A stretch of DNA of 64,000 nt from an uncultured Porphyromonadaceae bacterium. GTDB lineage: Bacteria > Bacteroidota > Bacteroidia > Bacteroidales > Muribaculaceae. The notes beneath the pieces were generated by a model. The model saw only the letters and a list, made by a program, of their open reading frames with translations, did not search any database and was not told the DNA's origin. Position numbers and translations under genes: made by a program. The stretch lies in the NCBI GenBank assembly GCA_947177575.1, contig CAMWVA010000003.1:1-64000 (forward strand). Direction: 5' to 3'. Below are positions 9,990 through 19,644 of this stretch, one piece after another. Positions within the stretch are counted from its first letter, which is position 1. Each line of letters opens with the position of its first letter.

Positions 9990-10559
9990 ATGAATATTTA
10001 CTGGCAATTATTTACCTCTTTCTTTAAGATAGGAGCTTTCACTTTCGGAGGCGGATGGGCTATGATTTCCATTATAGAACGTGAAATAGTAGACAAACGG
10101 CACTGGATAGAACGTGATGACTTTCTCGACCTGCTCGCCATAGCCCAGTCACTTCCCGGCATTCTGGCAGTAAACATAGCCACTGCTGTCGGTGACAAAA
10201 TCAAAGGTACACGTGGCAGCGTACTTGCCTCTCTGGGTACAATACTGCCATCTTTTATCATTATTCTGGCTATAGCTATATTTCTGACTCCTGAAACTAT
10301 AAAAAGCAACCGTGCCCTGTCAGCTATATTTATGGGAATACGTCCGGCTGTAGTGGCACTCATCATCGCTCCGGTCATTACCTCAGCCAAAGCTGCCAAA
10401 CTGACATGGCGCACCGTGTGGATTCCATTGGTAGTGGCTCTGATGATATCTCTTAATCTCGGCACTGTCTCCAGTCCTATCCTCTATATAGTGCTCGGTG
10501 CTCTCGGAGGCTGGGGTGTATGGTATATAGGACAACGAGGAATTCGAAAAAAAATGTAA
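9990..10559 (+). CDS. Chromate transporter, single-domain (ChrA N-like half)
   Basis: FFKIGAFTFGGGWAMISIIEREIVDKRHWI...DLLAIAQSLPGILAVNIATAVG. Confidence 0.9.
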   Translation: MNIYWQLFTSFFKIGAFTFGGGWAMISIIEREIVDKRHWIERDDFLDLLAIAQSLPGILAVNIATAVGDKIKGTRGSVLASLGTILPSFIIILAIAIFLTPETIKSNRALSAIFMGIRPAVVALIIAPVITSAKAAKLTWRTVWIPLVVALMISLNLGTVSSPILYIVLGALGGWGVWYIGQRGIRKKM

Positions 10560-10577
10560 ACTATTTTAGCAACCGAC

Positions 10578-11186
10578 ATGCAGATATACTGGCAACTTAT
10601 ATGGGCCTATCTGAAAATAGGCATCTTCGGCTTTGGTGGCGGCTATGCTATGCTGTCGCTGGTAGAACATTCAGTCGTTGACCCGGGATGGATAACCGAA
10701 CAGACTTTCACCGACATCGTGGCTATTTCGCAAATGACTCCGGGCCCTATCGGTATCAATTCTGCCACATATATAGGCTTCGTAGCACCAAGCCATGTTA
10801 ATCCCGAGCTTTCCGGCATAGGTTGGGGTCTGCTCGGCTCTATGGTATGTACGCTGGCTGTGGTCCTACCCTCATTTTTTCTGGTGCTTTACAGTTCTCA
10901 CTTCATACGCCGCCACAACGAAAGCGGTGTCATCAAAGCAATATTCTCCGGTCTGCGTCCGGTAGTTGTAGGCTTAATAGCATCAGCTGCCATACTGCTG
11001 ATGAATAGAGCTAACTTCTGTCCTGACGGTGAAACAAACCAGCTTATTACAAGTATTATAATATGTGCAGCAGCATTCTGTCTGGTATTCTTTTCCATAC
11101 CTTTCAAAGGTAAACAGGTGAAACTGCACCCCATTCTGGTAATAATCATGGCTGGTCTGGCCGGCTATCTTATCTATGCCTTCTGA
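10578..11186 (+). CDS. Chromate transporter, single-domain (second half)
   Basis: YLKIGIFGFGGGYAMLSLVEHSVV...DIVAISQMTPGPIGINSATYIGF. Confidence 0.9.
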   Translation: MQIYWQLIWAYLKIGIFGFGGGYAMLSLVEHSVVDPGWITEQTFTDIVAISQMTPGPIGINSATYIGFVAPSHVNPELSGIGWGLLGSMVCTLAVVLPSFFLVLYSSHFIRRHNESGVIKAIFSGLRPVVVGLIASAAILLMNRANFCPDGETNQLITSIIICAAAFCLVFFSIPFKGKQVKLHPILVIIMAGLAGYLIYAF

Positions 11187-12567
11187 TAAAATCATGCAGT
11201 CACAACAGAAAGAACTCGGTTCATTCTCACGGCCCGGTGCCGACAGCGCTTACGATGAGGCCATTCAGTTTCTATATTCACAACTGCCTATGTTCTCACG
11301 TGTGGGAGCTGCCGCTTATAAACCCGGTCTTGACACCACACTCGAACTTGACCGTATATTCGGTCATCCGCACACAAAGTTCAAATCAATCCATATCGGA
11401 GGTACCAACGGCAAAGGCAGCACCTCGCATACATTGGCAGCCATGCTTCAGGCTCAAGGGTATAAAGTAGGTCTTTATACCTCACCTCATCTTGTCGATT
11501 TCCGTGAACGTATACGTGTTAACGGTGAAATGATACCCCGTAGTGCTGTCACAGACTTCGTACAACGCTGGAAATCAGTGCGGAGTGACGGGCTTCATCC
11601 TTCCTTCTTCGAACTAACAATGATGATGGCATTCGACTGGTTTGCACAGCAGAATGTCGATTACGCTGTTATCGAAGTAGGTATGGGAGGACGACTCGAC
11701 TCTACAAACATTATCACCCCTATAGCATGTGTTATAACCAACATCTCACCTGACCATACACAGTTTCTCGGCACGACTCTGCCTGCAATAGCCTCGGAAA
11801 AGGCAGGTATCATCAAAAGTGACATACCTGTGGTTATAGGTGAGGCCGAAGGTGAGGTAAGACAAGTCTTTGAGCAGCGTGCAGCCGAAGTAGGCACAGA
11901 TATTACATTTGCGAGCGACGAAGCTCTGTTACTTTCCGCACACGAGACCGAACCTGCGGGACTTGAATGCGAAGCTGTCTCACCCGGTAAGTTCCGTTTC
12001 GCTTTATCTGGCGACTATCAGATTGCCAATGCCAACACCCTTCTGTCAGCTGTGTCTATGCTGCGCCGCTGCGGAGTACGTCTTGACGATGAAGCTGTAA
12101 AGCGAGGATTTGCCGAAGTAGAAAGCCTCACAGGACTGCGTGGCCGCTGGACCATAATCAGCAACTGTCCGCTGTCTATATGTGACACAGGTCATAATGA
12201 AGCCGGATTATGCTACAATATGAATCAGCTTGAGCGACTTATCTCACGTCGTCATGACGCACGGCTCAGAATAGTAGCGGGATTTGTAGCTGATAAGGCA
12301 ATTGACCATATATTACCGCTGTTACCTTCTAACGCCCTTTATTATATCACACAGGCCGCCATACCCCGCGCACTCCCTGCGGAAGAACTTTATAAGCTCG
12401 CTACAGCAAGCGGACTTGACTGCCGCCTCTGTCCGACTCCTGTAGAAGCATGGCACACAGCTATGACTGAAGCAGCCTCGGACGATATTATCTACGTAGG
12501 AGGCTCGACATTCGTAGTAGCTGACTTACTTGCATGGCTTGACTCAGGCGGCCAGCTGGCTGATTAA
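11176..12567 (+). CDS. folC: Bifunctional folylpolyglutamate synthase/dihydrofolate synthase
   Basis: SIHIGGTNGKGSTSHTLAAMLQAQGYKVGLYTSPHLVDFRERI. Confidence 0.94.
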   Translation: MPSDKIMQSQQKELGSFSRPGADSAYDEAIQFLYSQLPMFSRVGAAAYKPGLDTTLELDRIFGHPHTKFKSIHIGGTNGKGSTSHTLAAMLQAQGYKVGLYTSPHLVDFRERIRVNGEMIPRSAVTDFVQRWKSVRSDGLHPSFFELTMMMAFDWFAQQNVDYAVIEVGMGGRLDSTNIITPIACVITNISPDHTQFLGTTLPAIASEKAGIIKSDIPVVIGEAEGEVRQVFEQRAAEVGTDITFASDEALLLSAHETEPAGLECEAVSPGKFRFALSGDYQIANANTLLSAVSMLRRCGVRLDDEAVKRGFAEVESLTGLRGRWTIISNCPLSICDTGHNEAGLCYNMNQLERLISRRHDARLRIVAGFVADKAIDHILPLLPSNALYYITQAAIPRALPAEELYKLATASGLDCRLCPTPVEAWHTAMTEAASDDIIYVGGSTFVVADLLAWLDSGGQLAD

Positions 12568-12592
12568 AAAATTATCTGAAAATAATTCTCCT

Positions 12593-12648
12593 ATACAGAC
12601 CATGCGTCCGGTAGAATGACAATATTCCACCGGACGCATGGTCTGTAT
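12593..12648. terminator. Long bidirectional hairpin between convergent folC and rng
   Basis: ATACAGACCATGCGTCCGGT / ACCGGACGCATGGTCTGTAT, 20-bp perfect arms. Confidence 0.8.
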
Positions 12649-12698
12649 TCTAATAATGTGGTCAGCGTATAGTTTCCCTCACGGGTTTCATGCCGACG

Positions 12699-14327
12699 CT
12701 AATCGTCATTATCTTTATCGTGATTTTTCATTCGCGAATGAGTCTTGGTCTGGTTACTGTTCAAGTCGCGTTCTTCTTTTAAATCGACTTCCTTCTGTTC
12801 TGCATCTATGACACGATACTGTAGATAGGCTAAAGATTCGTCAGCCACAATCTTGAAGTTACGCCCGTATCGGCGACGCCATGTACCGTAGAGTGAAAAG
12901 AGACCTTTCTTGATATAAGCCTCCACGTACGGATGTACATACATTACGAACTTCTTGATTTGAAGATGATTAACCAGATAATCAAGTTTCTCGTCGAGTT
13001 TATCGGTGAACAGTAGTGAAGGCTGGACTTCTCCTCGGCCGTAGCACGACGGACACGTCTCGGCTGTAGTTATATCAAGGGCCGGACGCACGCGCTGGCG
13101 TGTTATCTGCATCAGACCGAATTTGCTGAGGGGCAGAATGTTGTGACGGGCCCTGTCGTTAGCCATAACTTCGCGCATGTGATCGAAGAGTGTCTGACGG
13201 TGTTCCGGCTTAGCCATATCGATGAAGTCTATGACAATAATACCGCCCATATCGCGCAGACGTAACTGACGGGCTATCTCATCAGCGGCCTTCAGATTAA
13301 CATCAAGAGCATTCGACTCCTGGTCGGGACTTGCCTTTGAGCGATTGCCCGAATTGACATCAATGACATGCAGAGCCTCAGTATGCTCAATTATGATGTA
13401 GGCACCGCTCTTAAATGATACTGTCTTGCCGAAACTACTCTTTATCTGACGAGTGACGTTGAAATGATCGAAGATAGGAATCTCTTTGTTGTAGAGTTTT
13501 ACAATGTCCTTGGTCTCCGGTGCAATCAGGGTCACATAGTTCTGTATCTGGGTAAAGGTTTCGGGGTCATTAACCCATATACTCTCGAAGGTTGGGCTGA
13601 AAATATCACGTATCACGCTCACGGCACGCGAGTCTTCCTCATATATAAGAGCCGGCGGCTGACTACGCTGCATCTTACCTATCGCTTCCTCCCAGCTTTT
13701 GACAAGTGTACGCATCTCATGATTGAGCTCAGCTACACGCTTATTTTCTGCCGAAGTCCTTACTATGACTCCGAAGCCTTTGGGCTTTATACTACTGATA
13801 AGCTGGCGAAGACGGATTTTCTCTTCAGCTGATTTTATCTTCTGCGAAATCGAGATTTTGTCGCCGAAGGGTATCAGAACCATGAACCGTCCTGTAAACG
13901 ATAATTCGGTGGTAAGCCTTGGTCCTTTGGACGATATGGGCTCCTTAGCTATTTGCACCATGAGCTCCTGACCGGGCTGTAGAAGGTCCTGTATGGTTCC
14001 CGTTTTGGGTATATCGGGCAGTGTCTTGAACTTCGATATGTTAGGCAGACGCTTCTTATCCTCAAGAGCTTCCTTGACGAAAGCCTGATAGGTTGAAAAC
14101 TGAGCTCCCAGATCGAGATAATGAAGAAAAGCGTCTTTCTCATAGCCGACATCCACGAAGGCAGCATTCAGACCCGGCATTATCTTCTTGACCTTAGCCA
14201 GATAGAGATCGCCCACAGCGTATGCTATGTTGCGGCTTTCTTTCTGCAAAGACACAAGACGCGAGTCCTCAAGCAGCGCTATCGAGATGTCTTTCTGCTG
14301 TACATCGACTATCAGTTCGCTTTTCAT
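12699..14327 (-). CDS. rng: Ribonuclease E/G family protein (start chosen at MKSELIVDV)
   Basis: MKSELIVDVQQKDISIALLEDSRLVSL...KIMPGLNAAFVDVGYEKDAFLHY...GGIIVIDFIDM...CPSCYGRG. Confidence 0.93.
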   Translation of the reverse strand: MKSELIVDVQQKDISIALLEDSRLVSLQKESRNIAYAVGDLYLAKVKKIMPGLNAAFVDVGYEKDAFLHYLDLGAQFSTYQAFVKEALEDKKRLPNISKFKTLPDIPKTGTIQDLLQPGQELMVQIAKEPISSKGPRLTTELSFTGRFMVLIPFGDKISISQKIKSAEEKIRLRQLISSIKPKGFGVIVRTSAENKRVAELNHEMRTLVKSWEEAIGKMQRSQPPALIYEEDSRAVSVIRDIFSPTFESIWVNDPETFTQIQNYVTLIAPETKDIVKLYNKEIPIFDHFNVTRQIKSSFGKTVSFKSGAYIIIEHTEALHVIDVNSGNRSKASPDQESNALDVNLKAADEIARQLRLRDMGGIIVIDFIDMAKPEHRQTLFDHMREVMANDRARHNILPLSKFGLMQITRQRVRPALDITTAETCPSCYGRGEVQPSLLFTDKLDEKLDYLVNHLQIKKFVMYVHPYVEAYIKKGLFSLYGTWRRRYGRNFKIVADESLAYLQYRVIDAEQKEVDLKEERDLNSNQTKTHSRMKNHDKDNDD

Positions 14328-14342
14328 TGGTGTATTATGAAA

Positions 14343-14399
14343 AAAGAACAAACTGTGGCAGGTCGCGTTCTTAATACGCCACTCACCTGTTTGTTCTTT
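14343..14399 (-). promoter_or_regulatory. Structured 5' leader immediately upstream of rng
   Basis: AAAGAACAAAC (14343-14353)/GTTTGTTCTTT (14389-14399) outer stem plus GTGGC (14355-14359)/GCCAC (14378-14382) inner stem. Confidence 0.5.
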
Positions 14400-14411
14400 G
14401 AGACTGTAGCT

Positions 14412-14434
14412 GCCGGCCTCAGACGAGGGCCGGC
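14412..14434 (-). terminator. GC-rich hairpin between the microprotein gene and rng
   Basis: GCCGGCC...GGCCGGC. Confidence 0.5.
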
Positions 14435-14454
14435 GGCATGCGTGTCCGTCGTTA

Positions 14455-14544
14455 TTATTTCTTCTTATGACGGTTCTTTCTCAGTCTTTTCTTACGCTTG
14501 TGGGTAGCCATTTTATGGCCTTTTCTCTTTTTTCCGCTTGGCAT
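14455..14544 (-). CDS. 29-aa very basic protein, mS38/AURKAIP1-COX24-like (not in supplied ORF track)
   Basis: Reverse-complement reading gives MPSGKKRKGHKMATHKRKKRLRKNRHKKK-stop. Confidence 0.75.
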   Translation of the reverse strand: MPSGKKRKGHKMATHKRKKRLRKNRHKKK

Positions 14545-14640
14545 AGTTGTTGTGTTTTTTTATGTGTTGTTATCTTGATGCTTGTCGGACACAAATGATT
14601 TCAGCAATTTCGATGTCACGGTCTATACCGTGAAAACCAC

Positions 14641-14913
14641 TTATTTCACCTGGTCCAGAAATACTTTCGAGGGTTTAAATGCCGGTATCTTATGTTCCGG
14701 TATCTTGATAGTTGTGTTTTTGGAGATGTTACGAGCAGTTTTCTCTCTTCGTGTCTTCACGATAAAGCTACCGAAGCCACGAAGGTACACATTATGGCCG
14801 TTTCCCATAGAGTCCTTCACCACCTCCATAAACTTCTCTACCGTGGACAGCACGGCGGCTTTCTCAAGACCTGTGCTGCGTGAGATTTCGTTTACAATAT
14901 CAGCTTTTGTCAT
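14641..14913 (-). CDS. HU family DNA-binding protein
   Basis: MTKADIVNEISRSTGLEKAAVLSTVEKFMEVVKDSMGNGHNVYLRGFGSFIVKTRREKTARNISKNTTIKIPEHKIPAFKPSK. Confidence 0.96.
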   Translation of the reverse strand: MTKADIVNEISRSTGLEKAAVLSTVEKFMEVVKDSMGNGHNVYLRGFGSFIVKTRREKTARNISKNTTIKIPEHKIPAFKPSKVFLDQVK

Positions 14914-15208
14914 TTCCGTTGTTAATTATTTCTACCTTTTTACACATTATGTGAGGTATCCGAGGCCAATCATTTCGTATTGGGCTCTTCACCCTCTTAC
15001 TCTATACCGAGACCAGCTGACGGTCTTGGCTTTTTTGGCGGTGCAAATATCGTAATTTTTTTTATTCTTGACAATATGTTTAAGCTTTTTCGGCTCTTTT
15101 TGGCCATTTTTATGGGGTTTCAGACCATGTTTCTACTGCTTCTTATCTTTTTCAGTACCTTTGGAAGACTTAGTACAGCACCGAATCAATAATTATTCAC
15201 ACTATTTC

Positions 15209-15820
15209 TTATATTATTTCGACACTGACACCTGATAAGGCGTCAAGACGTCCGGACATTTCATCTACCATATCAGCACGCATACGCAGTGTCACACTGC
15301 AGACGTTGTCAAACTCACGCTCCGTGACCTCAATACCGGGCAATTTTGATATTTTCATCACTCCGTCAGCAGCTACGTAAGGAAATATAGCCTTTACCGA
15401 ACGCATTTCATGACATTCCTTACGTCCGGCTGCTTCAAGCGCCAAACGTGCCGCCTCACGATAAGCCACTATAAGTCCGCTCGTACCCAACTTGATTCCC
15501 CCGAAATAACGCACTACGGCCACAACGACATCAGTCAGTTCAAGACTATTGATCTGACCAAGAATAGGTTTACCGGCTGTACCGGAAGGTTCGCCGTTAT
15601 CATTGAGCTGCCATTCATTGCGTTGTGGTCCTATCATGTAGGCCCAACACACATGCCGCGCATCGTGATAGCGATTTTGCAGCTCTTTGACAATTTCGCG
15701 CGCCTCGGCTGCTGAGGCAGCCGGGCGTGCGAAAGCCAGAAAACGACTCATTTTTTCTGTATAGCGTCCTTCACCGGGACCCTCCACAGTATAATACGTG
15801 TCCATTAGCCGAAATAACAC
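15209..15820 (-). CDS. YigZ/IMPACT family protein
   Basis: SRFLAFARPAASAAEAREIVKELQNRYHDARHVCWAYMIG...DNGEPSGTAGKPILGQI...VVRYFGGIKLGTSGLI. Confidence 0.93.
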   Translation of the reverse strand: MLFRLMDTYYTVEGPGEGRYTEKMSRFLAFARPAASAAEAREIVKELQNRYHDARHVCWAYMIGPQRNEWQLNDNGEPSGTAGKPILGQINSLELTDVVVAVVRYFGGIKLGTSGLIVAYREAARLALEAAGRKECHEMRSVKAIFPYVAADGVMKISKLPGIEVTEREFDNVCSVTLRMRADMVDEMSGRLDALSGVSVEII

Positions 15821-16392
15821 TCCAGAGCAGACTTGGCTGGATAAAGCAGCATACCGTTAGCTACCTCATTGGCCTTATGCGCACCAAGTTCTTCTTTGAC
15901 TATTGACAAAGCCCAAAGCAACGAATTGGCAGGACCGTTACCAAGTACAAACTTATCGTCAGTCACAACCGGAGCAGTATCAGGCTCAGCACCTTCAAGC
16001 ATATTTTCGAAACCGGGATAACAGGTAGCCTTACGTCCTTTGAGCAGTCCGAGCTGACCGAGTACCACAGCAGGCGAGGCGCAGATAGCGGCGATACGGC
16101 CATGTGCATCAGCAGCCTGACGGCGTAGCAAGCCCTGCAACGGAGCGAAATTGTACAGATTAGTAGCACCCGGCATACCGCCCGGAAGAACTAACCAAGC
16201 TGGATCACTGAATAAGGTATTGTCAAAAAGCACATCGGCATTAACAGTCACACCGTGAGCACCTGCCACTTGAAGAGCCGATGTGATAGATACAGTTTTG
16301 ACAGGCATTCCGGCACGACGCATTACATCGATTGCTGTCAGCGCTTCTACTTCTTCGAAGCCTTCAGCAAGAAATACAAATGATTCTTTCAT
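15805..16392 (-). CDS. DJ-1/PfpI family protein (YajL/ThiJ-like)
   Basis: VFLAEGFEEVEALTAIDVMRRAGM...LPGGMPGATNL...AAICASPAVVLGQLGLL. Confidence 0.93.
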   Translation of the reverse strand: MKESFVFLAEGFEEVEALTAIDVMRRAGMPVKTVSITSALQVAGAHGVTVNADVLFDNTLFSDPAWLVLPGGMPGATNLYNFAPLQGLLRRQAADAHGRIAAICASPAVVLGQLGLLKGRKATCYPGFENMLEGAEPDTAPVVTDDKFVLGNGPANSLLWALSIVKEELGAHKANEVANGMLLYPAKSALECYFG

Positions 16393-16603
16393 TTTTAAGT
16401 CTTCTTTTCGTTTATATTAGTTTTTTATGTCAGTCCTTGAGGGCAATACAGTTGGGAGGACGAGGCAAGTGAAGGCAGGACCCACACCTTCATTCTTGAT
16501 TCGCTAAATTAATACTTATTTTTCATTTTTTTGCTACTTTTGTAAGATTTTTTATCGTTTTTACGATTTTTTTATTTTTCATTTTTATATCCCAAAATAT
16601 TCT

Positions 16604-17611
16604 ATGCGACTTAAGAATCTTTATCTAAGCGGTATAACATTCATTACTCTTCTCCTTATCACTGTGACAGCCTGCCGAAGACCTGACCCTGCACGGCTGA
16701 TGCAAGGCATGATATGGAATACAACATTCAGAATTACCTATCTCTCCCAACACAATCTTAACGATTCAATAATGACAGCACTGAATGAAGTCGGACACTC
16801 GCTGTCTGTATTTGATACTACTTCACTGGTCAGCCGTGTAAACAGAGCGAAACGTGCCATGGTTGTTGATTCAGCTTTCCGTACAGTATGGCGAGAAGCT
16901 ATGGCTACGCATCGTGCCAGTCACGGACGCTTTGACCCTACCCTATCCCCTCTGATAACAGCTTGGGGATTCGGACCCGGTCATCAGCCTACCACTGACA
17001 CTCTGCGTATTGACAGTCTGCTGAATATAGTCGGATTGACTAAGTCACATCTCTGTGGAGATACTTTATATAAAGATATAGCAGAACTACAGTTTAATTT
17101 CTCGGCCTTGGCCAAAGGGTTTGGGTGCGATATGGCAGCAGCTGTATTAAAACGCAACGGTGTAAAAGATTTTCTAATCGAAATCGGAGGTGAAATTACA
17201 GCTGAAGGCAACAGTCCCAGAGGCACTTCATGGCGTGTATCGGTTGACAAGCCGGTTGCTTCTGACGAAGTAACACACGCCTCGCAACTTGTGGTTAATC
17301 TTCCGACACCATGCGGGCTGGCGACAAGTGGAAATTATCGTAACTTTCATACTACTGATTCCGGCAGTCGTTTTGGACACACAATAGATCCCGTATCAGG
17401 ACGTCCGTGTCTTACCGACGTACTCAGCGCCACAGTGATAGCACCGACATGTATGCAGGCCGATGCTCTTGCTACAGCCTGTATGACTATGGATTCAAAG
17501 TCAGCGATGGCTATGGCCGATAGTCTGAGACGCCCTGTAATGCTTGTACTCGCCGATTCATCTGTATATATGTCCTCCTCATTTTCAGCTCTTGTTAAAA
17601 AAGAACCTTAG
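16604..17611 (+). CDS. apbE: FAD:protein FMN transferase (ApbE), lipoprotein
   Basis: Lipobox TVTACR; LSVFDTTSLVSRVN, FSALAKGFGCDMAAAVLKRNGVKDFLIEIGGEI, GHTIDPVSGRP. Confidence 0.92.
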   Translation: MRLKNLYLSGITFITLLLITVTACRRPDPARLMQGMIWNTTFRITYLSQHNLNDSIMTALNEVGHSLSVFDTTSLVSRVNRAKRAMVVDSAFRTVWREAMATHRASHGRFDPTLSPLITAWGFGPGHQPTTDTLRIDSLLNIVGLTKSHLCGDTLYKDIAELQFNFSALAKGFGCDMAAAVLKRNGVKDFLIEIGGEITAEGNSPRGTSWRVSVDKPVASDEVTHASQLVVNLPTPCGLATSGNYRNFHTTDSGSRFGHTIDPVSGRPCLTDVLSATVIAPTCMQADALATACMTMDSKSAMAMADSLRRPVMLVLADSSVYMSSSFSALVKKEP

Positions 17612-17682
17612 TTTCAGACATCTTAAAATATTTGAATAACACATTTGAAGAAGTAAGAAACAAAACAATAAAAAAATTTAAT

Positions 17683-17690
17683 TAACTTTG
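17683..17690 (+). promoter_or_regulatory. -7 element TAACTTTG upstream of candidate 6S-like RNA
   Basis: Exact TAnnTTTG; no convincing -33 TTTG at the usual spacing. Confidence 0.4.
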
Positions 17691-17694
17691 CAAT

Positions 17695-17934
17695 CGGATT
17701 GACAAAGGACAATCCATAATATTTCGGAAAAAATAAGAAGCGTTATGCTTATCTTGTTAGTTTGAGAACCTGAGAAATTCACAATTGAGCAAGAGGTCAG
17801 CATAGTGGTTCTCACGCATATAGCGTGGGCTACTCTGTTACATCTGCTCACAGGTTTTCTCAGGACCTTCAAACTAAGACGTGGCATAGTTGGCTCACGT
17901 TTCTTTTATTGCTATTTTAACCTCAGAGCCAACG
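17695..17934 (+). ncRNA. 6S RNA-like / Bacteroidales-1-type structured ncRNA (boundaries approximate)
   Basis: Closing stem TTAGTTTGA (17757-17765)/TCAAACTAA (17869-17877) and CCTGAGAAA (17769-17777)/TTTCTCAGG (17856-17864); large internal bubble; apical hairpin CTCACGC (17811-17817)/GCGTGGG (17823-17829); 3' GTTGGCTC/GAGCCAAC stem. Confidence 0.55.
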
Positions 17935-17945
17935 GGCGCCTCTAT

Positions 17946-18707
17946 ATGGATATGAGAAATATTATCATTCCTTTTCTTTCCGTCAGCTGCCTCTTTATCT
18001 CAGCCTGCAGCAGCAACGACGAGCCTAAAATTCCGGCCAATACCATCACTCTCAACATGATGAATGACACTGAAGGTCAAACTACCATAGGGGGTTCGGA
18101 TGTATATATCAACAGCGCAAACAACTTTACTACCAATACATGCGGAATTGTGAATCTCGGCAGTAACGGAAATTTCAATCAGAATCCTAATCTTTCACAG
18201 ATAGCTCAGGAAGTCGCAGTCATTCCCGGAGATTACTACCAGATTGTTCTCGCAAGTGATATAAAAAATATTGCCGGTCAGCGCGCATACCCTCTGAATA
18301 CTAATTTCTATAGTGTCTACGTGGATTCATGGATTTACGATAAGGACAAAGAAATATCAGGAGCAAAGATTGAGTATGCGGAGTGTTTTCCTGAAACGAA
18401 AAAACTACCGGACTGGGATTCGGTCATAAACATCGAACTTCATTCCGGTTGGAATGACCAGAACGAATATGCAACATATAGCTTTGCACCGGATGTAGAG
18501 ATTGATCCTTATTTCGAAATCTACGACTTTGAATACTCTGACCTCAGCGACTACCTTAAAGTTGATAGCAGCCGTAATCTAATGACTTTCACCAATACCT
18601 CCAATCATAGAGGTAAAGTCGAGATTATTGTACGTGTCAGATACGAAAGTATTTTCTCACGTGTACATCTAATAGTCAAATCACTTGCTTATGATTACGA
18701 TGAATAA
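17946..18707 (+). CDS. Putative lipoprotein (start moved downstream of the ORF-track call at 17805)
   Basis: MDMRNIIIPFLSVSCLFISACSSNDEP lipoprotein signal; upstream extension lies in structured RNA. Confidence 0.6.
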   Translation: MDMRNIIIPFLSVSCLFISACSSNDEPKIPANTITLNMMNDTEGQTTIGGSDVYINSANNFTTNTCGIVNLGSNGNFNQNPNLSQIAQEVAVIPGDYYQIVLASDIKNIAGQRAYPLNTNFYSVYVDSWIYDKDKEISGAKIEYAECFPETKKLPDWDSVINIELHSGWNDQNEYATYSFAPDVEIDPYFEIYDFEYSDLSDYLKVDSSRNLMTFTNTSNHRGKVEIIVRVRYESIFSRVHLIVKSLAYDYDE

Positions 18708-19158
18708 ACTTATAAGATGCGGTTTATTACTGGCAATTATACTTTTGTCCACCTGCACTACGTCAAAAAGTACTGTTTCAACTACCGTAGATCTGTCTAA
18801 ATATGAATACGCTTCGGTAATAAATAACGACACGTATCATATCCCGGCTGAACTGATAGAATACGAAATCCAACTGTTCGATGCTATAGAAGCATCACGA
18901 CTACAACTGGTCAATGATATGCGTATCTATGAGCTGACACCTCAGCAACAGGAGAAGCTGTTATTAGTCAAATACGGAGTTAACCATGATAACACGGAAG
19001 CTATAGTAACAGTAAACTTCATTGACTATATGACCGGTCGTCCTGTGGCATCATGTCGCGGAGCATTCGGGTTAGGTATTGATCATGGCAAAGACCTCAA
19101 AGGTGCTATCAAAAGAGTTGCAAAACAGATTTCCGATACCTTTCCGCAAAAAAATTAA
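18685..19158 (+). CDS. Putative lipoprotein, unknown function
   Basis: MNKLIRCGLLLAIILLSTCTTSKS; 157 aa. Confidence 0.6.
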   Translation: MLMITMNKLIRCGLLLAIILLSTCTTSKSTVSTTVDLSKYEYASVINNDTYHIPAELIEYEIQLFDAIEASRLQLVNDMRIYELTPQQQEKLLLVKYGVNHDNTEAIVTVNFIDYMTGRPVASCRGAFGLGIDHGKDLKGAIKRVAKQISDTFPQKN

Positions 19159-19367
19159 ATATATAGCTTACCTCCTGCCTTTGCCGAATTCTTTAAAGTT
19201 GTCAATCCCTGTTATATACATCATTGTAGACCGGTTGCCACAGAGTATAGGAATATTATGAACAAAATCAGGATATGCAACGTTTCAAATCGTGAGAGAT
19301 AGGCTTGGGTTACTTTTAACCCGTCATTTATAAACTACATCTATCATAAACAATAAAATTCAAGACT

Positions 19368-19619
19368 ATGAGCTTCATCTGGTATATTATTATTGGCATT
19401 GTTTCCGGTGCGGTAGCCGGCAAGCTAATGCGTGGCGGTGGCTTCGGACTTATTGTAAATCTGGTTGTAGGTATCATCGGAGGCGTATTAGGAGGCTGGC
19501 TTTTCGGTCTGATAGGTATATCCACTTCCAGCATAATCGGTAATCTTATCACTTCTGTAGTAGGTGCCATATTCCTACTTTGGATAGTAGGCCTTCTGAG
19601 CCGTTCAACTAATAGATAG
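19368..19619 (+). CDS. GlsB/YeaQ/YmgE family stress-response membrane protein
   Basis: IIIGIVSGAVAGKLMRGGGFGLIVNLVVGIIGGVLGGWLFGLIGI. Confidence 0.9.
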   Translation: MSFIWYIIIGIVSGAVAGKLMRGGGFGLIVNLVVGIIGGVLGGWLFGLIGISTSSIIGNLITSVVGAIFLLWIVGLLSRSTNR

Positions 19620-19644
19620 CGATTTCCCAATCAGTTTACCAACA

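Noticed and set aside
9990-11186. Frameshifted single chrA gene
   Set aside because: Each half has its own start, conserved motif block and stop; paired single-domain chromate transporters are a known arrangement.
17678-17887. 69-aa minus-strand ORF
   Set aside because: Complement of the candidate 6S-like RNA; no motif.
18685-19158. Lipoprotein as a third component of the ATPase/DUF4435 system
   Set aside because: Separated from the pair by the GlsB-like gene and the 66-bp palindrome; no functional link visible.
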